Assembly: GCF_029784165.1 (NCBI RefSeq)
Contig: NC_073694.1
Coordinates: 159,953,495-160,017,494, forward strand
Reading direction: 5' to 3'
Length of the DNA: 64,000 nt
Source: Wyeomyia smithii
Taxonomy: Eukaryota > Arthropoda > Insecta > Diptera > Culicidae
Below the pieces are notes generated by a model. It made no database searches. It was not told where the DNA came from and saw nothing but the letters and a program-made list of their open reading frames with translations. The position numbers and the translations under genes were made by a program. Position 1 is the first letter of the stretch. Every line of letters begins with the position of its first letter. Below, piece by piece: positions 11,511 through 23,267 of this stretch.

Positions 11511-12084
11511 GTTATTTCGCTGTTGCAAAGTTTGTGTGGTTGGAGTGCGCTCGACCCATGTATTTTTCGAATTTTGCTTGTCACTTCCATAATTTGGCGT
11601 CAAATAACATCACAACGTACTACAGAAAACACTTTCAAATGGCCCAGATTTTTGCAAAATTATGTATGTGAAGAACCTATTTCTAGATCCCACTATCTGA
11701 CAATGAAAAGAAAACAGTTGTAGCTGTAGGGTGGGGCTTATTTTCAAAAATGTTTGCGGAAATGTTTTCCCAGGAAAAAGACCAACTTGGCGTTCAATGA
11801 GCAACATTAAAAAAAATTGGTTGAATTTCATTAAGGTCAAGAGGTGGCGCAAATGGCCTGAAGGTCAAATTTTGTCCGTTTTGCGTTAAATCTAACCGCT
11901 TTGAGATATTCACAATTTCAGTGTTTACCCTTGCAATTTCGGGGTATTTGATTAAAAGGAAATGCAAAAAGTGCTTGTACATATGAGTGAACACGTCATG
12001 TCCTCGAATATATTTATAATATATGTTAGTAAATAATGAGTATGTGTGTCCAATCACAAATGGTGACTTCTCAACACTGTTAGA
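11511..12084. other. gene-less stretch
   Basis: ORFs on both strands between 11436 and 12057 have no recognisable motif and no agreement between strands. No terminal repeats were noticed. Confidence 0.4.
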
Positions 12085-12485
12085 GGTTTTTAATTTTAAT
12101 TGTTAGGATTCGTTTGCTTTCGCAATTAGGGCTTATCATTCGTAGGGATTTAGACCTTCTTGTCAAAAAGGGGAAGTTAACTTACATCTAACTTAATTGC
12201 TAACTTAGTGGCTATAAAGTTAGCTTATCGTAACAATCGAAGATTGCAACGGTTTTTGTGGAAAATTGTTAATAATTTCATTTTAAATAGCTTCTGATGC
12301 TTCAACACCAGAAGTGTATGTAATTCGAGTGTACCAAACCAAGGAGGACGCTTCAAAATCATTTTAAGAATTTTATTCTGAATCCTTTGAAGCGATTTCT
12401 TCTTTGTTGAACAGCAACTTGACCAGATCGGTACAGCATAAAGCATTGCTGGTCTAAAAATTTGTTTGTAAATCAAAAGTTTATT
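12085..12485 (-). pseudogene. Jockey-type LINE 3' end with RT C-terminus
   Basis: The minus-strand frame reads NKLLIYKQIFRPAMLYAVPIW, then CSTKKKSLQRIQNKILKMIL and RPPWFGTLELHTL. This is the post-RT 'thumb' region of Jockey-clade non-LTR retrotransposons ('LyK.i.rP...Ya..iW......Lq.iQNk.lr.i...p.y..n..lh'). About 150 bp of AT-rich sequence follows to about 12085, probably the 3' UTR. No RT palm or endonuclease precedes it, so it is a 5'-truncated insertion, common for LINEs. The frame upstream of 12485 runs into a separate dispersed repeat. Confidence 0.75.
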
Positions 12486-12495
12486 CTTTACAACG

Positions 12496-12580
12496 CAATG
12501 AATATTTCCGAGTCTTGTGCTTTTGAAAATTCGAGGTGGTGACTCGAAGTCGGCCATTTATGGATTCAATGAGGTTTCAC
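12496..12580. repeat. dispersed repeat, copy A
   Basis: Shares 'atttccgagtcttgtgc', 'ctcgaagtcggccattt' and 'ggattcaa...gtttcacc' with 15605-15710. It abuts the LINE tail, so it may mark more of the same LINE or an older repeat. Confidence 0.6.
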
Positions 12581-13357
12581 CCAGTGTTATGAAAATGACT
12601 GCAAGACAATGACAGCAAATTTTTAACTGATCCGGCTCTCATTGTATTGCACAGCTCTCTCTCTGTTCCCCACACGTTCGGTAAACAGTCCGACAGCATC
12701 TGACGACAGCACACATGCAACTCCATACGGGCTGTAAGTTTTCATCTCCTTATGTCTGTTGGTTATTCAAGCTGTCGTAAATGACAGCCTATAATCTTTC
12801 GACATCCTTCAGCATGAATCTGAGCGGGATGTCAGGTAATTATGATACACGATAGTAAGGCCGATGAAAGAATGAAAGAGAGATGGTGCGAAGCATGTTT
12901 TTTCTTACGTGGGGAATAATATCAACAATGGAAACGGTTTGCTTTGTGTTCAATATGCCACCGGCCTGTGAAAAAGGAGAAACGAAAAGATGCGAGTCGA
13001 TGACAGCCGCAGCCGATCAGCAGACTGTCACACTGAGCAAACTAGGCTGTCATATTCGAATGAACAAAAAACATGCGCAAGAATTAGCTGTCGTACGCAA
13101 CACAAGACAGTTTCTTTGCCTTGTGTAAGTTGTAGCTGTATGTGAGCTCTCATGAACAGCTCATGCATGAGGCTGTTAGAGTGAAAAGAGAGAAAAGTCG
13201 TCAGTATAGTGTCGCTCTCCAGTCATTCTCCTAAGCTTGGTTTCACCTAAATGAGAGGATATAAACATCTCGTATATTTGAATGTCCCCGAATATGGTTA
13301 TACAGTAGACATCATTGTTCCTCTGTAAAGAGAGCAAAATAGAAAGATAGCAAATAA
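12581..13357. other. stretch with scattered tgacagc/gctgtca motifs
   Basis: Short inverted strings related to 'gctgtca' recur (for example near 12772-12790 and 13000-13055), but no clean TIR pair or TSD could be fixed. The plus-strand ORF at 12883-13128 has no known motif. Confidence 0.3.
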
Positions 13358-13858
13358 TGCTACGTAAAGTACTGTTATCATCCGAACGATGATTTTTTCG
13401 AAAAATTTTTTGTTATGTCGTTTTCGTTTTCGCAGTGTAGCTACACTCAAACGACACTTTTGACACCGAAAATGTTTTATTTGACTTTTCGGACTACCCT
13501 TTTTCTGTCTCTCCCTACACTTTTTTTGTCCCTGACGACACCCGAATAAAGCAGAGTGTACTGTAGTAAGTTACCAACACATTCACACGTATGTGTCCGA
13601 ACTGGTTTGTTTTGGTTTTCGTTCCTCGTGGTAAAGTGTCAGGTAAATTTTTTCTCAGCACATTTGCGAGATGGACATATGAATGGAAACGAGACAAAAT
13701 GATGAATGCGATAATGACCAAAACAAAACGAATTGACAGCTATCCCATTATTACGCATACCAATGCAATGACACTGAAAATGTTTTATTTAAAGCTGCAA
13801 AGTATAGCACGGAAAAAGTGTAGCTACACCGCGAAAACGAAAACGACATTAGTCTGTG
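13358..13858. mobile_element. truncated 7-bp-TSD MITE, interrupted by insertion
   Basis: 13358-13415 (gtaaagtactgttatcatcc ... ttgtta) matches the right half of the MITE copies at 8577-8883 and 17637-17877. The last bases of that family, tta plus gtctgtg, continue at 13849-13858 after a 433-bp insertion. The left half of this copy is missing. Confidence 0.7.
13416..13848. mobile_element. Harbinger-like MITE (433 bp, TTA TSD)
   Basis: The ends are TGTCGTTTTCGTTTTCGC and its inverse, continuing with gtgtagctaca on both sides, for TIRs of about 30 bp. A 3-bp TSD, tta, is at 13413-13415 and 13849-13851. The interior repeats 'aaaatgttttattt' (near 13470 and 13780) as a direct repeat. It sits inside a truncated 7-bp-TSD MITE. 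ORFs within it (13515-13721 minus, 13591-13962 plus) are chance frames. Confidence 0.85.
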
Positions 13859-15533
13859 CTCTTAAGAAGCGCCGGAGTGGAATGGTGTTCCCGTTATTGA
13901 AGGCGATTCCCAACCTCTCAACTAAAAAGTTTAATGCAGATCGGCATACTATGCGGCGATGAGATGAATATTTTTCTGTGTACTGTTTCCTGGAAATACA
14001 TTATTATACCTATGTTTGACCTATAGGAAGTTTTTACACAAAATGCACTTTTCCAACCTTTCCATTACTAAATGATCTACCTTTTAGGTCGATAACGTCG
14101 GATATATTCAGCTGACTGGAGAAACAATGAGTATCTTTTTTTGAGGGTTTATCCACTCAAAAATATGTTGATCACAACTGTGCAACCAAAAGTCTAGAGA
14201 AACCGTGACCGTTTTTTTTTTAACGGGCACGGCTCATTGAACACGTTTCATGACTTGTTCTTTGCACAATTGAAAGGGGAGAGACCATTTGGTCTTCCAA
14301 ACGAAAGCCACGCTCAGGAAGGTTAATGAAGTAGAACCATTGACAAAAGGAAAAGGTGATCGGGAAAATCGATCAAAGCAGATTGGACCTTTTGAAATGT
14401 TTCTCTAGAAGTATGTTAACATCAATCATCAAAAAACTCACCTTATTCAGTTAATTCGTGATAGACTTTGTGCTATTATTCAGAAGTTATTGTTTAGAAA
14501 CCGTAGCTCGCAGTGCTTAGGAGTGTAGAGAGTGTTAATTTGTAGGAAACCGTCCGTTTGTCTTAACTTGAACTATATCACCGGAACCGGAAAAAAACTG
14601 GTTTGTAATTTGTTCGCAATATTCTCGTAATAATCTTACCGTAGGTTATTCAAGGCTTAGCAATTGAATGTAGATTTTATTAGTACAGCTGTTCTTGGAC
14701 ATTAACAATCGTAAATCAGTCCCAGCTAGATTTCCATTACTGCTCGAACGTTCTGCTATTTGCATAAAATGTACGGTATCAAATACAATTACAATCCGAA
14801 TATTGCAAGAAGTATTGCACATTTGCATGTCTGCTTAGGAAAAAGAAACACCGATTAAAGATTGCACGTCACATTTCGCTGTATAATTAAATGTTTGAGA
14901 CGCAGTCTATGTAGTCTCGACGATTCTGATTCTAATTCATTCAGATTATACGCCTTAGACTAGTGGTTCCCAACCGGGGCCCACAATTGAAAATCTGTGA
15001 GAGCGTATTTTCAACCCTCCGATACTAATCGACACTGCTATTTTATTTCAGCATAACAGCAAAAAGTATACGACGCGTTTCACGACGGTATTTGCGTGAT
15101 TATACTAAAAAAGTTGAGATCTCTTAAACCCTCAAGTGACGCAATGACTGAAAGACGAAGAAATTCGTTTGAAATTTCATTGAATGGTATACCCCAGGGG
15201 GCTCTATGGATATATTGTATTGATATATTGCGAAATATTTCCATCTTTAATATTGAGGGGTACTAGAAAAAATGTACCAGTTTTATCTGTGTGTAACTGT
15301 TTTGTCTGTGGGCAAAAATTGATGAAAAGCTGGGTATAACTAGTTTGTCCAAATTCCAGAGTGTATTATTCACATTTGCAACATTTCATAACGATCGGTT
15401 CTGTGGTTATTGAGTTGTCATCGAAACAAGAAGAAAGTCTAGAGAATTTTGCGCGCCGTCATAGAAAATCCGATTGCGACCATGAGATGGATCGGAAGAC
15501 AACAACTGGGAATCACCCGTACAACTAGCCTTT
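13859..15533. other. gene-less stretch with one hAT-like end
   Basis: At 14964 the string 'ctagtggttcccaaccggg' looks like one end of a hAT element (compare cagcggttctcaacct at 4594), but no partner end or TSD was found. The short ORF at 14646-14828 is not supported. Confidence 0.4.
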
Positions 15534-15596
15534 CCTGTGAAAACGCTATTTTTTGTTTGCATTACCACAGCAAACATAAAATAGAACTTTCACAGG
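15534..15596. repeat. 27-bp-arm perfect-type hairpin
   Basis: The left arm 15534-15560 (cctgtgaaaacgctatttt...) pairs with the right arm 15570-15596 around a 9-base loop, with only a few mismatches in the middle. It may be a remnant of a small MITE or an RNA hairpin. Confidence 0.75.
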
Positions 15597-15604
15597 GAAC
15601 GCAA

Positions 15605-15710
15605 TAACTATTTCCGAGTCTTGTGCCTTCGAAAATCCGAAGTGGCCATTTTTTGATTCGAAGTGGTGGCTCGAAGTCGGCCATTTTTGGATTCAACAGC
15701 GTTTCACCTT
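15605..15710. repeat. dispersed repeat, copy B
   Basis: Homologous to 12496-12580 but with an extra internal copy of the 'gaagt(c)ggccattttt(t)gattc' unit, so the unit appears twice in this copy. Confidence 0.6.
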
Positions 15711-16950
15711 AAACCTGAGATTCAAACCATCTCCGTACCTTGCTGTTCCATTAAGGCCACCCCACTCTCCTCTCCTGATGTCACATTATCGTCGGTGTGA
15801 TGTCAAATGCTGATAAAAGTCATTTTCACCAGCAAAATTCTTCGAAAATTTCAGCCAATCATTTTCAATTTTCACTTCCAATGATCGCAGCACTCTTTCA
15901 GATACACTAGATTTTCGTCCTAGTAACATGCTGTTATACTCAGATGAAATAGATCGCGCGCATTGTTCACGGTTACGGAATAAAATTTGACGACAAATCC
16001 AACCAAATGATCTTCACTTCAAAGCGAAAAAGAAAAACAAACAGTCCACTCAACCAAAATAAACCTCACCGAAACACTTTTTCACTGACACTGACCGATG
16101 CCTTGACAATCTTCGTTAACTGATAAACTGATTTTGTTGTCTTGCTTTCATCGCATGAAATATAATGAGGTGTTTTGACAGTTCACTTTCATGCAAAAAG
16201 CGGGAAAGGAGAACTCTGAAAGGATTGAAAAAAAAAATAACGTTTATGGATGCTTTTTTTCACTTTCACTCAAGAATGTCAACAAATATCAACCCTGAAT
16301 GTAACAGATAAACGATAAATATCAAAATATTGTCGACACAGCACTATTCTGCATTCGCTGGTGTGACCAGTAACGTGAACTCCTGACGATATTATTATTT
16401 AACAACCATAGTACGTCACGCATTCTGTGTTGCCTTTGTTATGGAAGAGGTGTTTCTTACAAATCCTGTGTCATAAATATTTTGTGTTCATGATAGATTT
16501 CACGCACAGTAAAAGAAATTTCAATGTTTTTGATTGCATTGACATAATTTAGGATTAAAAAGCAATCAGTTTGATGTAAGGAAATATTTGTGTCGCATAT
16601 GTTGGTTAATTTTATATTGAATCAAAGACTACGTCACGTTGGAATACTACGAAATTCATTGAAAAATCCTTGTCAAGCGAGCGACTCGTTGCTTCCGATT
16701 TTTCTCTGCATGGACAATATATCAACCAGTATCGTTCAATATTACCGAACTATTTTTCATGGAAATAAAGTTGTTTAGCCTCTAAGCACAGCCTATTAAA
16801 GCACGTGAAAAGCTTGATAGGTATATCATCAGCAATTAATAGTTCTCTTGAGTTTTTCGAAGGTCAAGTTTTTAGAGAAGCTAAAGGTTTTATTAATTGC
16901 TCAAAAATAGGCAAAGCGATTGAGCGGAAGTGTGCCCAGCTCTGATAGAT
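15711..16950. other. gene-less AT-rich stretch
   Basis: No supported coding or terminal-repeat structure. The 62-codon ORF at 16590-16778 has no family signal. Confidence 0.4.
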
Positions 16951-17421
16951 CTAGACAATAAAAAGGTTAACGTTTTCAAGTATTCTGAAAGGAAAGGACA
17001 ATGATTCTTTCGTATGATTAATGCCATTTATTATGACGGCCAGCCAAACCAGGGAAGTTGAACGAGTTGAACAGACTGGAATTTGCTGCTGTGAACATAA
17101 ACTTCCTATTCGGAACTGGTTTGGGTGAAGTGACATGTACTCTACAGACACAAGGTAATCCAAAATCTCATTCATGAGATACTGAAAATCTGTCGCACCC
17201 AAATCACGTAAGCAATAATTTGCTATTGGCCATGAGGGATTACGGTGAACTGCTACGTGACTGTCCGGTTCAATTTTTGCTATAGTTTGGCGTACATAGG
17301 TGATTCTTTGGGGCTTGACAGTACCGTGACGCCACCTCTTGTCTTCATACACTAGAAAAACGCTTTTGAGGAAAGCTTCGGGAAAAACAAGGATGTCAGT
17401 ACTGCTCCGTCTTCTGAGCAT
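16951..17421 (-). CDS. unassigned coding-like ORF (156 codons)
   Basis: The longest minus-strand frame in this part of the window. It starts MLRRRSSTDILVFPEAFLK and includes KRWRHGTVKPQRITYVRQ, HRNPSWPIANYCLRDLGA and FQYLMNEILDYL. The amino-acid composition is balanced, with Trp, Tyr, Pro and charged residues spread evenly, unlike the low-complexity chance ORFs nearby. I do not recognise the family. No splice sites or TE ends were pinned down around it. It may be a host exon, a retrocopy fragment or part of an unrecognised TE. The start is simply the first Met after a stop. Confidence 0.3.
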   Translation of the reverse strand: MLRRRSSTDILVFPEAFLKSVFLVYEDKRWRHGTVKPQRITYVRQTIAKIEPDSHVAVHRNPSWPIANYCLRDLGATDFQYLMNEILDYLVSVEYMSLHPNQFRIGSLCSQQQIPVCSTRSTSLVWLAVIINGINHTKESLSFPFRILENVNLFIV

Positions 17422-17636
17422 TTCATAAAAGGTGGTTTTTAACTAGTCGTTCAAGCATTGAGTGGAGTAAACTCTTTATTTTGGTAGCACCGCACTAGGG
17501 TGTACACCACAAATGACAACAGCGCACACTTGATCGTTCACAATAACTTGGTCGTATTTTTATGTTTTTGCGTTTGTAACCGAGTCTGTTCGGAATAGAT
17601 AAGATGTTCTGAATGAAAGTTTAGGGATAGATAGAC

Positions 17637-17877
17637 CACAGACTAACAGACGTAACAATGGAACCTAGCTCTATCGTCACAAACAGTCTTCGCGCGACAA
17701 CGTCGCTTGGGGCGCTGTCATGCAACCTCATACATATTTTGTGGTGCCCCATTTGACACATGCCGTAACGCTAGCGCTGATGTCGGAATACTAGTGTTAC
17801 TAAAGTAAAGTACTGGAATCGTCAGAACGATGATTTTATTGAAAATTTGTTCGAAGTGTTATGTCTGTTAGTCTGTG
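17637..17877. mobile_element. MITE with 7-bp TSD, copy 2 (241 bp)
   Basis: Same TIRs as 8577-8883 (CACAGACTAACAGAC and inverse). A perfect 7-bp TSD, gatagac, is at 17630-17636 and 17878-17884. It is shorter than copy 1 by internal deletions, including most of the segment around 'aattcatgacgcagcgcg'. Confidence 0.92.
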
Positions 17878-17884
17878 GATAGAC

Positions 17885-20800
17885 CATGATTTTCATCTGG
17901 CTGTTAAAGACCAGTGCTAAGTTCCACGTCGCAGCTCCGTTCTAAACGGTAATACGGAAAAATAGCTCTGGTATAGGAAACTCGGCACTTACAGTACACT
18001 GATGAATAATGAAAAACTAAATTAAGTCGCTCGTATTACTGAAATATTTTAAAGAATATAAAAATTTTGTTGTAGTTTTCCAATGAACCTAGCTGTTGGA
18101 TTGCAAGTTGAACATTGACGGTTTCAAATACGTGTTTTTGCGGAGTCAAATATTTTTTTTAACATGCTCATAAATGTGCACAAACAAGGTAATTGAATTT
18201 CAAAGTTGAGAAGATTGCTTGGGATATACTTTTTGTCGTCATTTAGCTTGCGTCTCCTCCGTCGCGTCAGTTAAGATAAGAATTCGACGAACTTGGCAAG
18301 TAGAATAATAGTTTTTTCAAATTAAATGATGCAGTGTCGTAATAAAAACATTTGCATGCATTTAGCAGATTATTCTGAAAACTTAAAAACATCTGACCAA
18401 CATCTCATCCACAAAAAAGAACCCTGGGTATGGTAACACTAATGTGTATAAAGAACCGGAAGTTAATCATTGAACGTGCGAAATTTTATGTAACCCTCAG
18501 CTTAACAAGTATTCTTGTAGCAAAAAAAAACTATCATCAGCACAATGTTCAACGGCAAAACAGTAATCGGTCGAAATATGACGAGCACATCAGATTCGCT
18601 TCTTTTGTTTGCTCTCCGGTGAACAAAAAGATAGTGTAATTATAACTAGTTAAATCGAAACTGGTTAAGTAAGCAAAACTGTCTTGTCATACACAGCTTG
18701 TACGGATAAAAAAGGTGAACAGGTGCTGCCATCAGCCGACGACGCAAAGATTCGATAATGACGCCCGGCCTCGCTGCTGGAGCGAAAAGGTACACTCGGT
18801 TTTGGTTAATGTTCACTGCGTGGTTATTACCTTGCGCAGCTTGGAAGCCAAACTAGGGCTAAATCAGTACAGAGCAATTCTACGCAAATCGAACTACCAT
18901 TTTATTCGGCCATTTCTGATTTAATTGCAGAGCTTCTTAAAAACTGAGTCGTGATTCAAAATACCAATAAGTCAAAATGGCATCTTTGGCCCAAAGTAGA
19001 TCTTTCAAAGTTTCCGCCAAATTAAAATGGCAATTGAAAAAAATATTAAAACTGAGAATTTTTTTGAGAAATTGCTCTACAACATTACCGTCAATTCGAA
19101 AAATCGATAGGTACTGCCAAAACCAGTTTCCCTCGTAAACCTTCCTCAGCGAATAAAGCGAAACATTCATCTTGGTCGGAGAGGTTCTCAATCTTTTTTG
19201 CTTTGCTTCATTCACCAGAGTACTACACTTGCTTGCTCGTGTTTTTGTTTTATGCAAATTACCGAAGGTTGACCTGTCCAAATATAGCCGAGTTGCACTG
19301 AGAAGGTTACTTACCGAAATTTAATTGATTTTCAGATGATTAAATCGATATTTTTTCCTGGAAAAACTTGCGATCGAATGTGTTGGTTTTTAAGAAGTTT
19401 TTGAATTCTTGGTGGTTCCAATTAGGTGTGCATACGCTCTCTAGAGCTGCGTTCGTGATCTATAGTAATTAGCGTAATCTGTATTGTTGCAATTACATAT
19501 AATATTTTACGATATACCTCCTAGATACTGATCATACTGAAGTACGAAACTATAACTGCTTTGCTAAGATATATGTTTGTACTTTGTATGGTTATAAAGC
19601 TTTTGGTTTTTTTAATATCAGTAAACAGAGCAGTAATCATGCGTTGTATTAAATCAGCGTGGAATTGCTAAATTGACCCTCTTTGTTTTGGAAAGGAACA
19701 TTTTAGAGGCCTGCTTGGCTTAGACGACGTTTCTCGAACCGAGAGTTGGTGAACGGTACTGAACAAAGGAAAAAGAAAGAGATAGAGCGATACTTTTCGA
19801 ACCGCGTAAATTAACCAATAATCCTAGAAGGCATATTCAAATGTGCTAGCATGACGTGGTTTAGATTTACGTTCTACTCCCAGCATCAAGGATGCACTCT
19901 AGTGAGTGACAGTAAACTCAGGTGGAATAATTCACTGTGTCAAATATATCCCAAGTATTTTATATTTGAGAATTTTTAACTACTTGACAGGCTACCTTGA
20001 TTTTTATGGAAAAAATAATTTATGATGAAATTAAACTACGTGAAGGAAGGGTTTACAATTATAAATAATTATCAGAGCACTGTATCCTACTGAACACGAG
20101 CGTGCGGTTATTAATAGTGACAAAACTAATTGCTTATGACTTTGACTTTTAATATTTTTTGTTATAATTTTTATGTAATAGACAGAAAAAAACGTAGACC
20201 CTTACAATGAAAAGGTAGAGTTGTTTTATTAGAACGACACTTATGACTTCGCAGCAAGTCATGGTAATGATCAAAGGTATTTATCACAACACTTTTATCT
20301 CATGGTAAAAAAAAACTAAAATGTAATTAATTGTACATTTTATTTTATCATTCAGCGGTTCGACTTTACATTAATACAGTACATTAATACTGGTACTGGT
20401 TTAATTGGTGCTGCAGTTAAAAAGGGGCTTATCAGTAATGCCGTGCAGCAGCTATCTTCTAATATCGGAAAAAAGAAACAGGTTCCAAGTGGATTGCTAG
20501 CATAGAGAAAATACTTGCAGGAAAAACAATGCCTTAATGAGAGAAAAGAAAACAAACTCTAGTTTAGTTGAAATAAATATTACTGACGCAACTTCTCGTT
20601 GCCCTACACCACAACCGAATACAGCAGCGGTAAGTACTATTGTAATAATTTGTCCGCACAAATTGCCCTCAACTCAATGGGTAACGTTTGCATTTAAAAA
20701 ATGAATGAAAATTGCCGATTTTTCATGGGTTTCCTTTCACACGCGCTGACGAAACTACCCATGCAGAATCAATCATATTAACCCATCAGTCATCAGAAAA

Positions 20801-21089
20801 AAAATTGGACAACAGGACAATAGCGCTACATCTACACACATTTTGTAAGCGAATACATCATTTTTTTAATCACATATTATAACCGTACCGCGTGGTTCTT
20901 TTTGTTCCTATAAAATCCGTGTTTTTCCTTCTGCTGGACGGTATTCCGCTGTGAGTCTGTTCTAGCTAAACCCACAGGTTAAAGAAATGGTATGAAATAG
21001 TATGTCATTTTCAGTCTAAATCTTTCAATACTTTTGAAAAATTCTTTACGAACATAGATTTACTGGCATGAGTCGGTGACGTCGGTCTA
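17885..21089. other. 3.2 kb with no supported gene
   Basis: ORFs at 18430, 18715, 18937 and 20352 have chance-like translations. One 59-bp segment (20747-20805) is repeated at 40189-40245. The part next to 21090 may include degraded integrase sequence of the Ty3/gypsy element, but it could not be read. Confidence 0.4.
20747..20805. repeat. 59-bp dispersed repeat, copy A
   Basis: Matches 40189-40245 with few differences: 'ctgacgaaactacccatgca' is identical in both, followed by 'atcaatcat...cagcagaaaaa'-type sequence. Confidence 0.6.
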
Positions 21090-21476
21090 TTTAGTCGGTC
21101 AGCCTTATTGGACGTACTGGAGAACTTTTTGAAGAACAGGATCCGCTTTGGTTTCTGTCTAGATCGACTCGAATGTGAGCGGGAAGACTTCCAGCGATTG
21201 ATGAACGACTTTTCAGCTCTATCGATGCTATCACGTACTTCTTATCTGACTAAATGTGGGTGTTTATCAGTCTCGACAGAAGATCTAAGTATCCAAATCT
21301 ATCGGTCAACACGAACTCGATGGACAAATCGTCGGTTTATGGTCTGTCTCCAACGTGAAGTATTTTACGAACAGCATTCGATGAGGAGAGTGATAGCGAA
21401 GATTGAGGCTTACATCTCCTTCTCGATATTGCTTTGGCCAAGGTTATGCTTCTCGAGGCGTGACCGATTGCTTTTA
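21090..21476 (-). pseudogene. Ty3/gypsy pol remnant: RNase H part
   Basis: Read on the minus strand with frameshifts, this gives GHASRSITLA, then LFVKYFTLETDHKPT. These correspond to the 'HASRsLT..E..Y..iEkE' and 'F.leTDHKPL' blocks that follow RT in Ty3/gypsy pol. The segment starts exactly at the TA target of the mariner inserted at 21477. The upstream half of the same pol is on the far side of that insertion (31760-32275). Confidence 0.7.
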
Positions 21477-21754
21477 AAGAGTGTATTACATCAAATTGCA
21501 TCATCGGAAAAACACTGTAGAAAATTACCTACAGGTATTCTTTCTTAAAAATTCTGGTAGAAGTAGTTTGGAGTGTATTGTTTACATTGTATTTTCAAGC
21601 AACGTAGTAATTGATTTTGCGCAAGCACCTGCAAAATCGTCAACGCTCTCACCGGGACATCGGAAAACAACTCGAAATCGTATAGTCAACGGTGAGTCGA
21701 GTGATTGAACGATGCTAGGAAATTCTGAACATCGAACATAAGGAGCAATGCGGA

Positions 21755-21910
21755 CAGAATGGATGTTCTGTTAGTGAACAGTCACAAGCGTGTTTTGAAA
21801 GCGTTTGCGCGGAATTCCAATGCTTCGGTAAGGGATGTGGCCAAACAGTTGAATCTATCCAAGCTATTCGTTCAGAGGGCCAAGAATCGGGAAGGCTCTA
21901 AATCGTGACG
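21755..21910 (+). pseudogene. mariner transposase N-terminal remnant
   Basis: One frame reads NSHKRVLKAFARNSNASVRD followed by VAKQLNLSKLFVQRAKNREG. This is the helix-turn-helix DNA-binding head of mosquito DD37E/ITmD37E-type transposases. The frame is broken before and after. The first catalytic Asp is not present on this side. Confidence 0.7.
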
Positions 21911-22803
21911 AACGGCAAAATACGGAGGAATAGTGACGGGCCTGAACACTGAAAAACCCAGATGCTAACGAAGCCTCATTGCACAGTGGGGAATCGCTGG
22001 CCATCAGCCTGAAACTTGGTTTTCGTCAGCCGTTTCATAATATTTTTGCTTTATTGCTATAACATTCAAGTGCTTTAATCCAAAATTTGAGCGCAATATC
22101 ATGAAATCTGATTTTTTTATGACTTTTCGAAGCTTGACATACTGACAATTTTTGAAAAAAAAATGCGTTACTTTGAAACGCTCTGCAGTTTTAATGATAG
22201 CTTGGATTTTTTTGGCGTCAAAATAAAAGTTTTTTGAAATACTATGCAAAACAAATCTTTTTCATTAGATATTGTAAAATTTGGTCATAGTAGGCCTGAC
22301 ACTAAAAAATTAATAAAAAAGTGATTTTTTGTAGAAAAGCAGCTTAAAAGTTTTGTTGCCACAGTTTACCATGTTTGTGACTACATTCAAAATTTAGGTA
22401 AAACGTAAGCTTTCAACTTTCAACTTTCAGTGAGAAATGCGATAGCAGATTATTTATCATATTTTTTTGAACCAAAATTTGATCTTAGATTCAATTTAAT
22501 TAAACCCATAATATTCCATTGATTGAAATTTGGGATATCGACAATAATCCGTAAAGGTTTAAACACAGACAAACAGCCGTGCCGCTCGATGACGATTTCA
22601 TCGACCAGAAAAATAACGATCATTTTGAAATTTTGCTTAGTGGGCAATAATGCCGCTAGTGTTGCTATAATCAAGCGTGCACATTCATTATCAAAAACAA
22701 AAACCATCGAAGAAGAGGCACGTCTGTTTGTCTGTTGTTCACATATAAATTTGAGAAAAATCACAAAAAGTTATAAAAATGCGTTCTTACAATGATTGAT
22801 GAA

Positions 22804-23267
22804 ATCATTCCGCGTCGAACACTCGACAGAAACGGACGTGCAAAGTGGTCGTTCTATTACAATCCGGTCCGTTTTTACGAATAGCCAAACAAAAGAGTAC
22901 ATTATTCGCGCTAAAGGCCAACTAGATTGTGAGTTGTGTCGCTACGTTCTGTACCCGGCTCGCAACTTTGGCTGTATTGGTGCAAAATACCAGCTGCAGT
23001 TTTGATCTGTGCACAGTGAATAGATCTTTCGAGTTCAAGGCCATCAGTTGACAGTCGAGTCGTGTCGCTGTGCTGAGTGATCTCACACCCGGCTCACTGC
23101 TGGTGGCTGTATTGGTGCTGCTGTACTGGTGCTGCTGTACTGGTGCTGCTGTACTGGTGCTGCTGGCTGCTTTGGGTGCAGCTTCGAACAATCGGACAAC
23201 CACTGCTGGAAGGAAGAAGTAGAGAGGTACGTGTTCTTGTCGGCGCTAGTGCGCTAGATTTAGCGCG
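22804..23267 (+). promoter_or_regulatory. 5' UTR of I element with internal repeats
   Basis: I-type elements carry an internal promoter at the 5' end. Here two degenerate copies of a unit appear, 'gtgtcgct...cccggctc...ggctgtattggtgc', around 22935-22985 and 23060-23115. They are followed by about 3.5 copies of a 14-bp tandem repeat (tgctgctgtactgg) at 23113-23170. Promoter function is inferred from the family. Confidence 0.55.
23113..23170 (+). repeat. 14-bp tandem repeat
   Basis: About 3.5 near-perfect copies of ggtgctgctgtact, inside the 5' UTR of the I element. Confidence 0.85.
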
